Part shown: in pieces, positions 1 through 9,843 of the stretch
Layout of the letters: the number at the start of each line of letters is the position of its first letter
Position numbering within the stretch: position 1 is the stretch's first letter
Source: Nocardia yamanashiensis NBRC 100130
Lineage (GTDB): Bacteria; Actinomycetota; Actinomycetes; Mycobacteriales; Mycobacteriaceae
Reading direction: 5' to 3'
Assembly (NCBI RefSeq): GCF_001613325.1
Contig: NZ_BDCD01000009.1
Span: 62,001-126,000, forward strand
Length of the DNA stretch: 64,000 nt
The notes under the pieces: generated by a model
Told to the model about the DNA's origin: nothing
The model's database searches: none
The model's input: the letters and a program-made list of their open reading frames with translations, nothing else
Translations under genes and position numbers: made by a program

Positions 1-73
1 CGCCGTTTTCGATGACGATATCGACGGCCTCGCCACCCCACGGCCGCACATTCGCGATACGAAGACTGTTCAC
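1..73 (-). CDS. Amidohydrolase N-terminus (partial)
   Basis: Only the first 24 codons are in the window. The reading begins with GTG and runs MNSLRIANVRPWGGEAVDIV, the usual first beta-strands of metal-dependent amidohydrolases such as cytosine-deaminase-like enzymes. The start lies 5 bp after the stop of the upstream lipoprotein gene, so it is probably the last visible member of the peptide-transporter operon and may act on the imported compound. No catalytic residues are visible, so the family call rests on the N-terminus alone. Confidence 0.5.
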   Translation of the reverse strand, partial: MNSLRIANVRPWGGEAVDIVIENG

Positions 74-78
74 CTGGT

Positions 79-1602
79 TCAGCTCCCGAAGCTCGCGGCG
101 TCCACCGTGATCATCCCGTCGGCCCGCGGCGACCATTTCAGCTCGGGATCCACCGCGTAGTTGGTATCCGGCGTGTACAGCCCGATGAGCAGCGAGTGCG
201 CGTCATTGAACCGGAACAGCTCGCTGTAGGCGTCGATCCGGCCCTGTCCGCCGACCGTGCGCGTCTTGGCGACCAGCGCCGCCGTGGCCGGGAGCATGGC
301 GTAATCGTTCTGCTGCCCGCCGAACATGGACGCCACCGGTGCGTCACCGTCCATGGTGGAGGGGGCGTAGGTATTGAGATACAGCCCCTGCGCGGACTTC
401 GTACCGTAAATGATCTGCGAGAAGCTGCCCTGATCGGTGCCGTTCAGCGTGACGGTGATGCCGACCTTGGCGAGATCGCCCTGAATCGCCTGTGCGATTT
501 CGGAACTCAGCGGAATGCGCCCGTTCGTCGCGTACTGGAACGGAATCGCCTGCCCGGTGTATCCGGACTCCGCGACGAGCTGCTTGGCCTTCACCGGATC
601 GTAAACCGCCTGTGGATAGGCAGGATTGAAGCCGCCGACGCTCTGCGCGATCAGCTGATTGTCGACCTTCGCCTTACCGGCGAGCACATTCTTCACGATG
701 CTGTTCCGGTCGATCGCCAGCGCGATGGCCTCCCGCACCTTCTGGTTGGCCAGCGGCCCCGCCGACGAGTTCATCCCCAGGAACGTGACCCCGTTGGACA
801 CATTGGATTTCACCGTCACACTGGATGATCCGCTGACCGCCGACACCTGGTTGGGCGCGATCAACGCCACGTCCAGACTGCCGGACTGCACGCCGTTGAG
901 GCGCGCGTCCGCGTCGGCCACCGTCTTGAAGGTCACCTTCTCCACCGCCGGTGCCGGACCCCAATAGTTCGGATTGCGTTTGACGACGTATTCGACCCCG
1001 CGCGTGTAGTGGTCGAACATGAACGGCCCGGAGCCGACCGGTGCGGCCGCGAAGCCGGCGGAACCCAGTGCGGTGTACACCTTTTCGGGCACGATCGAGA
1101 CGCCGGTGACGATCGAGGGCCAGGCCGAGAACGGCGCGTTCAGCGTGAAGACGACGGTATTGCCCGCGCCGACCGCGGCCTTGTCGAACATCTCCATGTA
1201 CGAGGCCGGGTCGCCGGAGGGCGTCGCCTTGATCGTGTTGTAGGTGAAGGCGACGTCGGAGGGCAGCACCGGATCGCCGTTCTGGAATTTGGCATTGTCG
1301 CGAATCGTGAACGTCCACTGGGTGAAGTCGGCATTGTGCTCCCATGCCGTGGCCAGCAGCGGATTCAGCTTGCCATCGGGATCGAAGCGCGCCAGCTGAT
1401 CGAATTCGGCGAAGTAGTAGTTGTATCCGGCGAGCGACCCGTCGACGATCGGGTCCGCCACCTTCTCCGGTTCGGTGACCGCGCCGACCACGATCTCGTT
1501 GCCGGAGCCGCCGGAGCTGCCCGCCGGTGCGCACCCGGTCAAGGCCAGCGCGGCGGCGAGGACGGTGAATCCGGCTATGGCGGAATGGGTTCGGGATATC
1601 AC
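79..1602 (-). CDS. ABC transporter substrate-binding lipoprotein (peptide/nickel family 5)
   Basis: A 507-aa extracytoplasmic solute-binding protein of the DppA/OppA family that would deliver peptides or similar solutes to the permeases encoded just upstream. A signal peptide ends in a lipobox (ALALTGC, Cys about residue 24) followed by a Gly/Ser linker, so the mature protein should be lipid-anchored. The family-5 core follows ([20 protein letters not shown], then the RNPNYWG motif). I chose the GTG at 1602 because it overlaps the ATPase stop in a GTGA junction and puts the signal peptide at the N-terminus. It is the fifth gene of a tightly coupled operon. Substrate is unknown. Confidence 0.88.
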   Translation of the reverse strand: MISRTHSAIAGFTVLAAALALTGCAPAGSSGGSGNEIVVGAVTEPEKVADPIVDGSLAGYNYYFAEFDQLARFDPDGKLNPLLATAWEHNADFTQWTFTIRDNAKFQNGDPVLPSDVAFTYNTIKATPSGDPASYMEMFDKAAVGAGNTVVFTLNAPFSAWPSIVTGVSIVPEKVYTALGSAGFAAAPVGSGPFMFDHYTRGVEYVVKRNPNYWGPAPAVEKVTFKTVADADARLNGVQSGSLDVALIAPNQVSAVSGSSSVTVKSNVSNGVTFLGMNSSAGPLANQKVREAIALAIDRNSIVKNVLAGKAKVDNQLIAQSVGGFNPAYPQAVYDPVKAKQLVAESGYTGQAIPFQYATNGRIPLSSEIAQAIQGDLAKVGITVTLNGTDQGSFSQIIYGTKSAQGLYLNTYAPSTMDGDAPVASMFGGQQNDYAMLPATAALVAKTRTVGGQGRIDAYSELFRFNDAHSLLIGLYTPDTNYAVDPELKWSPRADGMITVDAASFGS

Positions 1603-2594
1603 GAGTTCTCCTGGTCGAGGGTGGGGAGGGGGAACAGGCACGCCACGGTGTGACCGTCGGCGCCGGTGGGTTCGAGGGCCGGTTCGCGTTGCGCGCATTC
1701 GGGTTTCGCGATCGGGCAGCGGGTGCGGAAGGAGCAGCCGCCGGGCGGGTTCGCGGCATCGGGCATCTCCCCGCGCACCAGCAGCGCGGCGTCGCGAATC
1801 CGCTTGTGCGGGTCCGGAATCGGCGCGGAGGCGATGAGCGCCCGGGTGTACGGGTGCCGGGGCCGGGTGAAGATCTCCTCGGTGTCGCCGATCTCGACCA
1901 GCTTCCCCAGATGCATGACGGCCACCCGGTCCGCGAGGTGCCGCACCACCGAAAGGTCGTGTGCGATGAACAGATACGACAGCCCCAGCCGCTCCTGCAG
2001 ATCCTCCAGCAGATTGATCACCTGGGCTTGGACGGAGGCGTCGAGCGCGGAGACGGGTTCGTCGAGCACCAGCACCTCCGGTTCCAGTGCCAGCGCCCGC
2101 GCGATGCCGAGCCGCTGCCGCTGCCCGCCGGAGAATTCGGCGGGCCGGCGAGCCAGCGCGTCCTCGGTGAGCCCGACCTGGGCGAGCAGGCGCACCACCC
2201 GGTCGCGGGAGTAGCCGCCCGCGATCCGCAGCGGTTCGGCGACGATCTCGTGCGCGGTCATGCGGGGATCGAGCGAGGAGTAGGGATCCTGGAAGACCAG
2301 CTGCACCCGGTTCCGCAGCGCCCGCCGCTCCCGGGGACGCAACTGCCGCGGATCGTGCCCGAGCAGGCGGATCCGCCCGGCGCTCGGCTCGTTGATGCCG
2401 AAGAGCGTGCGCACCAGCGTGGACTTGCCGCCGCCGGATTCGCCCACCAGACCGAAGGTTTCGCCGCGGCGCACCCCGAAGCTGATGCCGTCCAGCGCGC
2501 GCAGGGTGCGCTTGGCCCGCAGGCCGCGGCGGCTGGTGAAGGTCACCGACAGGTCCTCGACGCGAATGACCTCCTCGACGGCTGCGGGGTTCAT
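1599..2594 (-). CDS. Oligopeptide ABC transporter ATPase (DppF/OppF-like)
   Basis: A 331-aa cytoplasmic ATPase that powers the peptide importer together with its partner encoded upstream. Walker A is GESGGGKST (about residues 53-61), the ABC signature is [10 protein letters not shown], Walker B plus D-loop is [12 protein letters not shown], and the switch His is in FIAHDLSVV. The C-terminal oligopeptide-transporter extension carries the expected cysteine cluster ([14 protein letters not shown]). The start ATG overlaps the preceding stop by 4 bp (ATGA), and the stop overlaps the lipoprotein GTG, which supports translational coupling. Confidence 0.9.
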   Translation of the reverse strand: MNPAAVEEVIRVEDLSVTFTSRRGLRAKRTLRALDGISFGVRRGETFGLVGESGGGKSTLVRTLFGINEPSAGRIRLLGHDPRQLRPRERRALRNRVQLVFQDPYSSLDPRMTAHEIVAEPLRIAGGYSRDRVVRLLAQVGLTEDALARRPAEFSGGQRQRLGIARALALEPEVLVLDEPVSALDASVQAQVINLLEDLQERLGLSYLFIAHDLSVVRHLADRVAVMHLGKLVEIGDTEEIFTRPRHPYTRALIASAPIPDPHKRIRDAALLVRGEMPDAANPPGGCSFRTRCPIAKPECAQREPALEPTGADGHTVACLFPLPTLDQENS

Positions 2595-3610
2595 GACACG
2601 TCCTGTCGGATGGCGGTGGCGGCGAGCGCGGGCGGGCAGGCGACGGCGCGGTCCGTACCGAGCGGGATCAGGACCGGCGTGGTGATATCGCAGGCGCCGT
2701 CCTTGCCCGCGAAGTCGCAGCGCGGGGCGAATCCACAGCCGGCCGGACGGTCTACAGGCGCCGGGGGAGCGCCGGGAATCGCGTACGCGCGTTCCCGCTC
2801 GTCGCCCGCCGCGCCGAGCAGACTCCGTTGCAGCCCACGGGTATACGGATGGGCGGCCTCGTCGAACACCTGCCACACCGTGCCCGTTTCGACGACCCGC
2901 CCGGCGTACATGATCGCGACCCGGTCGGCGTGCTGCGCCACCAGGCCGAGATCGTGGGTGATCAGCACCATGCCCGCGCCGCTGCGTTCGCGGGCGGCGG
3001 CGAGCACCTCCATGAGCTGCGCCTGGATCGTCACATCGAGCGCGGTGGTCGGCTCGTCGGCGATCAGCACCGACGGGTCGTTCGCCATGGCCATGGCGAT
3101 GACGGCGCGCTGGCGCATGCCGCCCGACCATTCGTGCGGATAGGCGCGGGAACGCTCCTCGGGCTGCGGAATGCCCACGCCCGCGAGCAGTTCGACCACC
3201 CGGCGCTTGCGGGCGCGGGCGTCCAGGCGCTGATGCACGGCCAGCGCCCGCTCGATCTGGACGCCGACCCGGCGCACCGGGTTGAGCGAGGTCATCGGAT
3301 CCTGGAAGACCATGCCGAGTTCCGCGCCGCGCAATCGGCGCAGCGTCTCGTCGTCCGCGCCGACCAGCTCCCGGCCGCGGAATCGGACGCTGCCGGAGAA
3401 GACGGTCAGCGGCGGGGCGAGCAGGCCGAGCACCGCGAGCATGGTCACCGACTTGCCGGAACCGGATTCGCCCACCAGGCACAGCACTTCGCCCTCGTCG
3501 AGGGTCAGGCAGACGCCGTCGATCAGGATCACCCGCTCGCCGGCCGGGGTGAGGTATCCGACGGTGAGGTCGGTGACTTCGAGCAGGCGGGCGCGTGGGG
3601 TGCCGGTCAT
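2591..3610 (-). CDS. Oligopeptide ABC transporter ATPase (DppD/OppD-like)
   Basis: A 339-aa ATPase, partner of the DppF-like protein. Visible motifs are Walker [10 protein letters not shown], signature [10 protein letters not shown], Walker [12 protein letters not shown] and switch [11 protein letters not shown]-terminal extension with [16 protein letters not shown] is typical of the OppD branch. The ATG at 3610 overlaps the permease stop as ATGA. An in-frame upstream extension exists but lies inside the permease gene and has no family homology, so it was not used. Confidence 0.9.
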   Translation of the reverse strand: MTGTPRARLLEVTDLTVGYLTPAGERVILIDGVCLTLDEGEVLCLVGESGSGKSVTMLAVLGLLAPPLTVFSGSVRFRGRELVGADDETLRRLRGAELGMVFQDPMTSLNPVRRVGVQIERALAVHQRLDARARKRRVVELLAGVGIPQPEERSRAYPHEWSGGMRQRAVIAMAMANDPSVLIADEPTTALDVTIQAQLMEVLAAARERSGAGMVLITHDLGLVAQHADRVAIMYAGRVVETGTVWQVFDEAAHPYTRGLQRSLLGAAGDERERAYAIPGAPPAPVDRPAGCGFAPRCDFAGKDGACDITTPVLIPLGTDRAVACPPALAATAIRQDVS

Positions 3611-4473
3611 GCCGTCACCGCCTCGAGGCCGCGCCGGGACCGCCGCGGGGCGCGCACCGTGCGGCGCAGACCCTGTCCCGTCTCGGTGAACCGCGCGCCG
3701 ACCAGCAGGGTGCCGGCGATGACCAGCAGCAGCGCCACCGCCGGGACGATGGTCAGGTACGGCGCCTGCCGGATGTACTTCTGGCCGTCGGTGATCATGA
3801 GACCCCAACTGGGCGTGGGCGGTTGGACGCCGAGCCCCAGGTAGTCGAACGACGAGATCATGATCATCACGTTGCCGAGGTCGGCGGTGGCCAGAATGCC
3901 CACCGGGACCAGCACGTGCGGCACGATGTGCTTGCGCATCACCCAGGTCGAGCGCGCACCGAGCAGACGCGGCGCGATGACGAAGTCGCGGGCGGACAGC
4001 CCCAGCGCCACCGACCGGCCGACCCGGGCGTACCCCACCCAGAACGTGAGGCCCAGAATGGTGGCCATCAGCCCGACGCTCGGACCGCGGATCGCCGACA
4101 GCGCCATGATGACCAGGCTCATCGGAACCGCCAGCTGCACATCGGCATAACCCATCAGCAGGCTGTCGAGCACACCCCGGAAATAGCCCGACACCGTGCC
4201 GATGACCACGCCGATCGCGGCGTTCACCAGCACGATGACCACCACCAGCCCGAGCGTGATGCGGCCCGCCAGCGCCAGGCGGCTGGCCAGATCCCGGCCC
4301 AGGGAATCGGTGCCGAGCGGGTAGTGCGCGGTGGTGAACGGCCGGACGAAGGCGTCCGAGAGTTCCTGTGCGTACGGGTCGTAACCCGGTGTGAACGGGT
4401 AGGCCAGGGCGAACAGTGCGACCGTGAGGATCATCGCCAGACCCAATCCGGCGGCGATATTTCGGGGTTTCAT
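3607..4473 (-). CDS. ABC transporter permease (DppC/OppC-like)
   Basis: A 288-aa inner-membrane permease. An N-terminal membrane segment (AGLGLAMILTVALFALAYPF) is followed by the PLGTDSLGRDLASRL motif characteristic of DppC/OppC, then five further hydrophobic stretches with the EAA-type loop (RLLGARSTWVMRKHIVPHV). It pairs with the DppB-like permease to form the translocation channel. The start at 4473 overlaps the DppB stop (ATGA), keeping the five transporter genes in one coupled unit. Confidence 0.88.
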   Translation of the reverse strand: MKPRNIAAGLGLAMILTVALFALAYPFTPGYDPYAQELSDAFVRPFTTAHYPLGTDSLGRDLASRLALAGRITLGLVVVIVLVNAAIGVVIGTVSGYFRGVLDSLLMGYADVQLAVPMSLVIMALSAIRGPSVGLMATILGLTFWVGYARVGRSVALGLSARDFVIAPRLLGARSTWVMRKHIVPHVLVPVGILATADLGNVMIMISSFDYLGLGVQPPTPSWGLMITDGQKYIRQAPYLTIVPAVALLLVIAGTLLVGARFTETGQGLRRTVRAPRRSRRGLEAVTA

Positions 4474-5396
4474 CGGACTCTCGCTCTCGGGTCGACGATG
4501 CCGTACAGCACGTCGACGCACAGGTTGACGACGACGAAAATGACCGCGATGACCACCAATCCGGATTGCACGACCGGAAAGTCGCGGCTGAACACCGAAC
4601 CGAGCATCAACTGGCCCAAACCCGGCCAGGCGAACACGGTTTCGACGATCACCAGCCCGCCCAGCAGCGTGCCGAGCTGAATGCCGGACACGGTGAGCAC
4701 GGGAAGTAGTGCGTTGGGCAGCATTTCGCGCAGGATGACGGTGGAGCGCCGCTCGCCCCGGGCGTACGCGGTGCGCACGTAATCCTGACCGGCCTCGGTG
4801 GTGAGCGAATTGTCCAGCAGCCGTGTGTAAACGACGAACTGCGCGGTGGCGATGGTGACCGCCGGCATGACGAGCGAGAGCGGATTCGCGCTCGCCAGCG
4901 ACGGCAGCCAGCCCAGCGTCACCGAGAACACCAGCACCAGCAGCAGCCCGAAAAGGAAGTCCGGCACCGCGAGTCGCGCCGCGCCCAGCCCGAGCGCCAG
5001 CCCGCGCAGCGACCAGAACCCGCTCAGGTGGATGGCGAGCACTACCAGGAGCGCGAGCGCCACACCCACCAGGAATCCGGTGCCGCCGAGTTGCAGCGAG
5101 GCCGGCAGCCGTTGCAGCACCAGCGTCATCGACGACGTGCCCTGCTGCCGGTACGAATCCCCGAAGTCCCCGCTCAGCACCCCGCCCAGGTAGTCGAAGT
5201 ACTGCGTCAGCGGCGGCTTGTCGAAGCCGAGCCGGGCGTTGAGCGCGGCGATATCCGCCTCGCTCGCGGTATCCGGCAGCAGCGACGCCGCCGGGCTGCC
5301 GGTCAACCGCCCGAGCACGAAGGCCAGCGTGACCACGACGAAGACGGTGACCACGGCCTGGATCAGACGTCGCAGTAGATAGACGGCCAAGCTCAA
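4470..5396 (-). CDS. ABC transporter permease (DppB/OppB-like)
   Basis: A 308-aa membrane permease, first gene of the peptide-transporter operon. It begins with the family-typical YLLRRLIQAVVTVFVVVTLAF helix, has a periplasmic segment containing NARLGFDKPPLTQYFDYLGG, and ends with the EAA-loop region RTAYARGERRSTVILREMLP and NLCVDVLYGIVDPRAR. The start is read as TTG at 5396; no in-frame ATG or GTG nearby gives a better N-terminus. The upstream region shared with a divergent GntR gene holds two copies of a probable operator. Confidence 0.86.
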   Translation of the reverse strand: MSLAVYLLRRLIQAVVTVFVVVTLAFVLGRLTGSPAASLLPDTASEADIAALNARLGFDKPPLTQYFDYLGGVLSGDFGDSYRQQGTSSMTLVLQRLPASLQLGGTGFLVGVALALLVVLAIHLSGFWSLRGLALGLGAARLAVPDFLFGLLLVLVFSVTLGWLPSLASANPLSLVMPAVTIATAQFVVYTRLLDNSLTTEAGQDYVRTAYARGERRSTVILREMLPNALLPVLTVSGIQLGTLLGGLVIVETVFAWPGLGQLMLGSVFSRDFPVVQSGLVVIAVIFVVVNLCVDVLYGIVDPRARVR

Positions 5397-5417
5397 CTCT
5401 CCTCGCTCTGTGCCATT

Positions 5418-5431
5418 CGGTATACAGAATC
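5418..5431. promoter_or_regulatory. Candidate GntR operator, copy 1
   Basis: The 14-mer CGGTATACAGAATC lies just upstream of the transporter operon. It recurs with one difference at 5511-5524, next to the divergent GntR gene. The GTATAC core resembles the short palindromic sites bound by FCD-type GntR proteins. Binding is inferred. Confidence 0.5.
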
Positions 5432-5510
5432 GAAGCGATGAGTGTCTCTGTCGTGATGATGATGTTTCTACCTAGTGAATTGCGCGGCGTGTCCCATCCG
5501 TCGATCAAAA

Positions 5511-5524
5511 CGGTAGACAGAATC
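5511..5524. promoter_or_regulatory. Candidate GntR operator, copy 2
   Basis: CGGTAGACAGAATC matches 13 of 14 bases of the site at 5418-5431 in the same orientation. It lies 19 bp before the GTG of the GntR gene, a position suited to autorepression. Confidence 0.5.
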
Positions 5525-5543
5525 CGCTTCGTAGACTGAGCGG

Positions 5544-6245
5544 GTGCCCCCAGACCCCCGGTCGCCGCGCGCCGTCGACGACACCTCCCAGACGCGCCGC
5601 ATCTACGACGACCTACGCCGCAGCATCATCACCGGCGTCTACCGCGAGGGCGAGAAACTCCCCGAGGCCCGCCTGGCCGACATGCTCGGCACCTCCCGCC
5701 TCCCCGTCCGGGAAGCCCTCACCCTGCTCGAATTCGACGGCATTGTCACCGCGCTACCCCGGCGCAGCGCCGTCGTCCGCCGGTGGGACCGCACCGCGGT
5801 GGAGGAACTTTTCGACGTCCGCATCGGCCTCGAACCCTTGGCCGCCCGCCTCGCCGCCGCCCGTATCCGCCAGGGCGCTGACATCACCCCCCTCCTGGCC
5901 GCGCTGCGAGAATCCCACGCCGCCATCACGTCTCACGACCCCCGCGACCCCCTGCGCATCGCCGAATCCAACGCCAAACTGCACGGCGAAATAGTCGAAC
6001 TGGCCGGCAACACCCTCCTCACCCAGCTGATGCGCACCATCCTCGCCCGCATGGCCTGGCTCTTCTTCATCACCACCAGCCGCGACACCGCAGTCCAACT
6101 AGACGAACACCAGCACCTCATCGACGCCATCGCCTCCGGCGACGAACGCCTCGCCGAATACGCCATGCTCAGCCACACCGAAGCCGGCCGCGCCCCCACC
6201 CTCGCCATCGTCACCGCCCTGCGGCACACCGACTCTCCCGATTGA
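5544..6245 (+). CDS. GntR-family regulator with FCD domain
   Basis: A 233-aa DNA-binding regulator. The N-terminal winged helix (about residues 15-80) contains IYDDLRRSIITGVYREGEKL and the recognition segment GTSRLPVREALTLLE. The C-terminal helical FCD ligand domain contains EELFDVRIGLEP and a later His-rich region likely to hold metal. It is divergent from the peptide transporter and probably represses it and itself through the two repeated sites in the 147-bp gap. The GTG at 5544 is the only start that precedes the helix-turn-helix closely. The effector is unknown. Confidence 0.85.
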   Translation: MPPDPRSPRAVDDTSQTRRIYDDLRRSIITGVYREGEKLPEARLADMLGTSRLPVREALTLLEFDGIVTALPRRSAVVRRWDRTAVEELFDVRIGLEPLAARLAAARIRQGADITPLLAALRESHAAITSHDPRDPLRIAESNAKLHGEIVELAGNTLLTQLMRTILARMAWLFFITTSRDTAVQLDEHQHLIDAIASGDERLAEYAMLSHTEAGRAPTLAIVTALRHTDSPD

Positions 6246-6271
6246 GAGGGCCGGTGCGCCGAGGGCATTCG

Positions 6272-7694
6272 CTATTCGACCAGCGATGCGCGGCGCACCT
6301 TGCCCGCATCGTCACGCAGCGGTGCGGTGGTGTAATCGAAGCTGCGGGGCACCTTGTAGCGCGCCAGCCGCGCCGCCGTGAAGTCGTGTAGTTCGGCATC
6401 GGTGAGGGCGGTCGCGGTCTCCACGATCGCGTGGACCCGCTGCCCGAGATCCTCGTCGGGCAGGCCCAGTACGACGACCCCGCGCACCGCCGGATGCTCG
6501 CTCAGGGCGGCTTCCACCTCGGCCGGATAGACGTTCGCGCCGCCGGTGACGATCAGGTCGGTGCGGCGATCCGCCAGGTAGAGGTAGCCGTCGGCATCCA
6601 GGGCGCCGAGGTCGCCCACGACCTCCCAGCCGTCCACGAACCGCGCCTCCGCGCCCACGTAACGGTATGTGGGAGTGCCGTTCTCGGGCCGGACCAGGAT
6701 CTCGCCGATCTCGCCGGGCGCGAGGTCCGCGCCGTCGGGGCCGGCCACGCGGACCCGGCCCCACAGCGGACGGCCCACCGATCCGGGCCGGCGCAGCCAT
6801 TCCGTGCCGTCGATATGGGTCATCATGGTGCCCTCGGTGGTGGCGTACATCTCGTGCACCGCCGGTGCGCCCAGCAGGTCGATCCAGGCCCGCTTGACCC
6901 AGTCCGGGCACGGCGCGGCGCCGTGCCACAGGGATCGCAACGAGGTGATGTCGTATTCCGCCGGGGCGCGCTGTAATTCGCGTGCCATCCGGCTCATCAT
7001 GGTGGGTACCAGACTGATCCAGTTCACCCGATGACCGGCGACGGCGCGCAATGCGGTGACCGTGTCGAACTTCGGCAGCACCACCAGGTGCTGCCCGGCC
7101 AGCAGTCCGTAGACCGAGAAGTTGAACGGCGCATTGTGATACAGCGGTCCGCAGACCAGCTGGGTGTCGCCGTCGCGCTGGTCCAGGATCGTGGCGGTGC
7201 TGGTGACGTCGAGCTCTCCGCGCTGGGCCGGCACGATCAGTTTCGGCCGCCCGGTACTTCCGCCCGAGGTGGGGACCTTCCAGGCCGGGGCTATCTGCCC
7301 GGAGTCCAGAGCAGCATCCGAAGTGCCCGGGTCGGGTGCGAATCCGACCGGAACCCAGGGCAATCCCGGATCGCCGGGGCGCACCCCGACGACCAGAGCC
7401 GGTCGCGCCAGCGCCAGCACTGCCTCCTGCTCCGGTGCGGGCAGCAGCGCCGAAATCGGCTGCGGCACAGCGCCGAGCTTCCACAGCGCGAACAGCGCCG
7501 TATAGAACTCCGCCCCGTTCGGCAACGCGACGGTGACCAGATCTCCGGCCCGTACCCCGAGCTCCCGGTAGGCGCGAGCCAGGCGGTTCGCCGCCGCTTC
7601 CAGCTCGGCGCGGGTCCAGGTGCCCCGAGCGTCGGTGATCGCGGCCGCCGCGGGGGAGCGGGCGGCCAGCTCGGTCAGCAGCCGCCCCAGCGGC
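6272..7694 (-). pseudogene. Acyl-CoA synthetase/AMP-ligase, 5' end lost at island edge
   Basis: About 474 codons of an adenylate-forming enzyme of the fatty acyl-CoA ligase type, which would activate a carboxylate as an acyl-AMP and transfer it to CoA. Visible motifs are the P-loop TSGGSTGRPKLIV, the MYATTEGTMM A5 motif, the GDLGALDADGYLYLADRRTD hinge region and C-terminal YKVPRSFDY. The catalytic Lys is probably in DDAGKVRRA at the end. Reading backwards, family similarity ends at LGRLLTELAARSP, just inside a perfect hairpin at 7695-7723; upstream residues are unlike any ligase and no ATG, GTG or TTG fits the expected N-terminus. I infer that island insertion removed or separated the natural start. 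It could still be translated from a fortuitous start. Confidence 0.7.
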
Positions 7695-7732
7695 AGAGCC
7701 GCAGGTCCATGACCTGCGGCTCTTTGTTTGTT
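7695..7732 (+). terminator. Perfect hairpin with T-rich tail at island edge
   Basis: A 13-bp perfect stem (AGAGCCGCAGGTC at 7695-7707 and its complement at 7711-7723) with a 3-nt loop CAT is followed by TTGTTTGTT on the plus strand. It has the form of a rho-independent terminator, but no plus-strand gene lies upstream of it. It falls exactly where the ligase gene loses homology. Confidence 0.6.
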
Positions 7733-7827
7733 GGCAATGCGCGAACCCGCTAGGCGCCCTACGCAGCATCCGACGTTTTGTAGGCTAGGGCGAGGCATCT
7801 CTCTGGAGTCAGAGCAGGCTGCCCGGC

Positions 7828-8070
7828 TCAAGGCGGCTGTTCCGATTCGTCGAATGCGTTCTCTATCAGGTCTTCTGCCTCGTCCGTGAGCTCGTAAACG
7901 ACGCTCCGCAGTTGACACTCGATCGTGAGCTCACGGGCTCGAGTATGTAACTCGGCCTCGCTGGCTGTGCCGAGTCGAACCATATGGATCAACTCCATAG
8001 CGTCATCGACAAACGGGTTGTAGCCGTGTTCCCGGCACCAATCAAGAGTCCACTTGATAGCAGCTTCCAT
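7828..8070 (-). CDS. Small acidic hypothetical protein
   Basis: An 80-aa protein beginning MEAAIKWTLDWCREHGYNPF and ending in an acidic tail (ELTDEAEDLIENAFDESEQ). It is predicted to be mainly helical, without signal peptide or membrane segment. An in-frame extension to 8178 exists, but its composition (Ser/Arg-rich) does not look like the same protein. It is divergent from the HNH-like gene within the older part of the island. I do not recognise the family; an antitoxin or immunity-like partner is possible only by position and acidity. Confidence 0.5.
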   Translation of the reverse strand: MEAAIKWTLDWCREHGYNPFVDDAMELIHMVRLGTASEAELHTRARELTIECQLRSVVYELTDEAEDLIENAFDESEQPP

Positions 8071-8230
8071 GTCCACGTCCACATGTTCCGCGCTTCGGTT
8101 CGTCGGGACTGAGGAATGACCTTCGGAATGAGCACGGGAGTTGACGCCCCTCGGGCACGTGTTGCGCGACGCAGCCAAGCTCGTCGGCGACTAGCCTGAT
8201 TACGCACAGATCCAGGCGGTACTGTTCGGC

Positions 8231-9631
8231 ATGACTTCGGATTCCCCAATCGCCATACCGGTTCTGGCTGTTCGCGTCGGCGACACGATCTTCAAGGATC
8301 GCGAGACAAGACCGCTGACAGTAGACGAGATCGACTGGGTTCTTGAGCACGAGTACGGCCCGGTCGCGCGGTTCATCGGTGTAGCAGAGGGCCGTGTGCG
8401 GCGGACATGGGTGTATCGGCTGTCAGGTGTCATCGGGTGCTTCAACGCGCCAGATGACGAAGCGCTGGAGCTAAGAGAACCCACGCTCCGCAGCGTCGAT
8501 TTGATAGGTGGCGACTCGTCTCGCGGAGTTGTGTCGCACTATGAAATCGCTGCAAAGGACCTGACCTGCGACCACCTGGGACTCTTCATCAGCGCCCATT
8601 CGGATGACGGCAAGTTCAATGTTCCGGCGCAGATCATCGAAATTCACCAGATTCCCAACCGTGCAACGCGCCCCGGCGCAGTCGTCAAGGTGAGAATTGG
8701 GGAGACTCCCAGCCAACCGGCCCGTGTTGGTGGCGGGTTGTATCCGCCGGATCAGGTATTCGAGATCATTGAGCTGTATCAAGAGGGTGATCCGAAATAC
8801 CGTCACCCGCGTTGCTACGCGAATACCCGTGGGGGTTGCTCAGCCACAATCTCGGGTGAGCACTACATATCCCACGGGTTAATCAAACTGTTCACCTTCG
8901 ATGACCCGAACGTCACGATCCAGCACAATCACGGAGCGGGGATCGTGCGCCCCGTCAAGCCCAAGAAGTTCGTCGCCAATGTGCTCTGCACCAGCCACAA
9001 CCACGGACTTCACCCTGCGGATGACGCGGCTATCAGTTTTGCTCGGTTCATTCGGGACATCGCGCTTGAGTGGCGTGGTGGGGCGGGTGATTGGGGAGAA
9101 GAGGCCGAGGTGCATATCTCGGGCAACGATTTCCAGAGGTGGGTCTTGAAGCTCCTGTTGAACCACGCGGCCGCGAAGGCATTCACAGGAAACGGCGGCC
9201 GCGTGCCTACGCCGATACCCCCGGAGGCAGTAGATATCTTGCTTGGCCGTGCCGATTGGCCGGAGACATGGGGAGTGTGCGTGGCAAGTCAAGTAGACAG
9301 CCCACTCACCTTCGACCCTTTCAGCAACCCTGAGCGGGTACTTTCCGATTGGTGGTCGGCGCAGCCGTTCTTGGCCAACGGGACCAATGCGATTCGCGGA
9401 GGTACGGTTCGCCTTGCTGGCGCTGAATTCGGGATCACTCTGTTCAATCAAGGCCGGGAACTAGAGGAGTTCAACGCACCTGAGAATCCAATTCGGGGGT
9501 CGATTCAACGTCCCGGTTTCATGCGCTGGGAGTTTGAGGGAGTCGGCAAGACGGTCCACTTCTCGTGGAAGGACGGCTGGGAGCACAAGACCATCACCTA
9601 CGCGATGCGGCGCTCGCCTATCGGCATGTGA
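8231..9631 (+). CDS. HNH-like zinc-motif protein of unknown function
   Basis: A 466-aa cytoplasmic protein. The central part has CYANTRGGCSATISGEHYIS (about residues 198-217), followed some 45 residues later by VLCTSHNHGLHPADDAA. Paired Cys, an EH dyad and a CxxHN element arranged like this are typical of HNH-type zinc proteins, which are often nucleases. The N-terminal 180 and C-terminal 170 residues match nothing I know. The gene uses codons rare in the surrounding DNA (for example a TTA leucine near 8880) and is less GC-rich than the chromosome, consistent with transfer. It stands alone in the older island unit. A defence nuclease is a reasonable but unproven guess. Confidence 0.6.
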   Translation: MTSDSPIAIPVLAVRVGDTIFKDRETRPLTVDEIDWVLEHEYGPVARFIGVAEGRVRRTWVYRLSGVIGCFNAPDDEALELREPTLRSVDLIGGDSSRGVVSHYEIAAKDLTCDHLGLFISAHSDDGKFNVPAQIIEIHQIPNRATRPGAVVKVRIGETPSQPARVGGGLYPPDQVFEIIELYQEGDPKYRHPRCYANTRGGCSATISGEHYISHGLIKLFTFDDPNVTIQHNHGAGIVRPVKPKKFVANVLCTSHNHGLHPADDAAISFARFIRDIALEWRGGAGDWGEEAEVHISGNDFQRWVLKLLLNHAAAKAFTGNGGRVPTPIPPEAVDILLGRADWPETWGVCVASQVDSPLTFDPFSNPERVLSDWWSAQPFLANGTNAIRGGTVRLAGAEFGITLFNQGRELEEFNAPENPIRGSIQRPGFMRWEFEGVGKTVHFSWKDGWEHKTITYAMRRSPIGM

Positions 9632-9801
9632 GTCCCAGGGTTGGCGCTACGACGGGCCTGTGTGACCGTTGAACGGTATGGCGTAAGTGGGCCGACGCGC
9701 TCGCCGCACCAAACCGCGACAGCGAGCCACCAATGGGCCAAGACAGGCACGAACGCAATTCTATGGCCATACACTCTGGATATCGCCCTTCGACCGTCAG
9801 C

Positions 9802-9843
9802 GGGTTGGGTTGTGACATGGCGAATTGCGCACCAACCCAACCC
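9802..9843. repeat. 11-bp inverted repeat
   Basis: GGGTTGGGTTG (9802-9812) and CAACCCAACCC (9833-9843) form an 11-bp stem around a 20-nt loop at the start of the left recombinase relic. No T-run follows. It lies in the otherwise gene-free stretch 9632-10236, whose remaining content is the relic and the 85-bp repeat. Confidence 0.5.
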
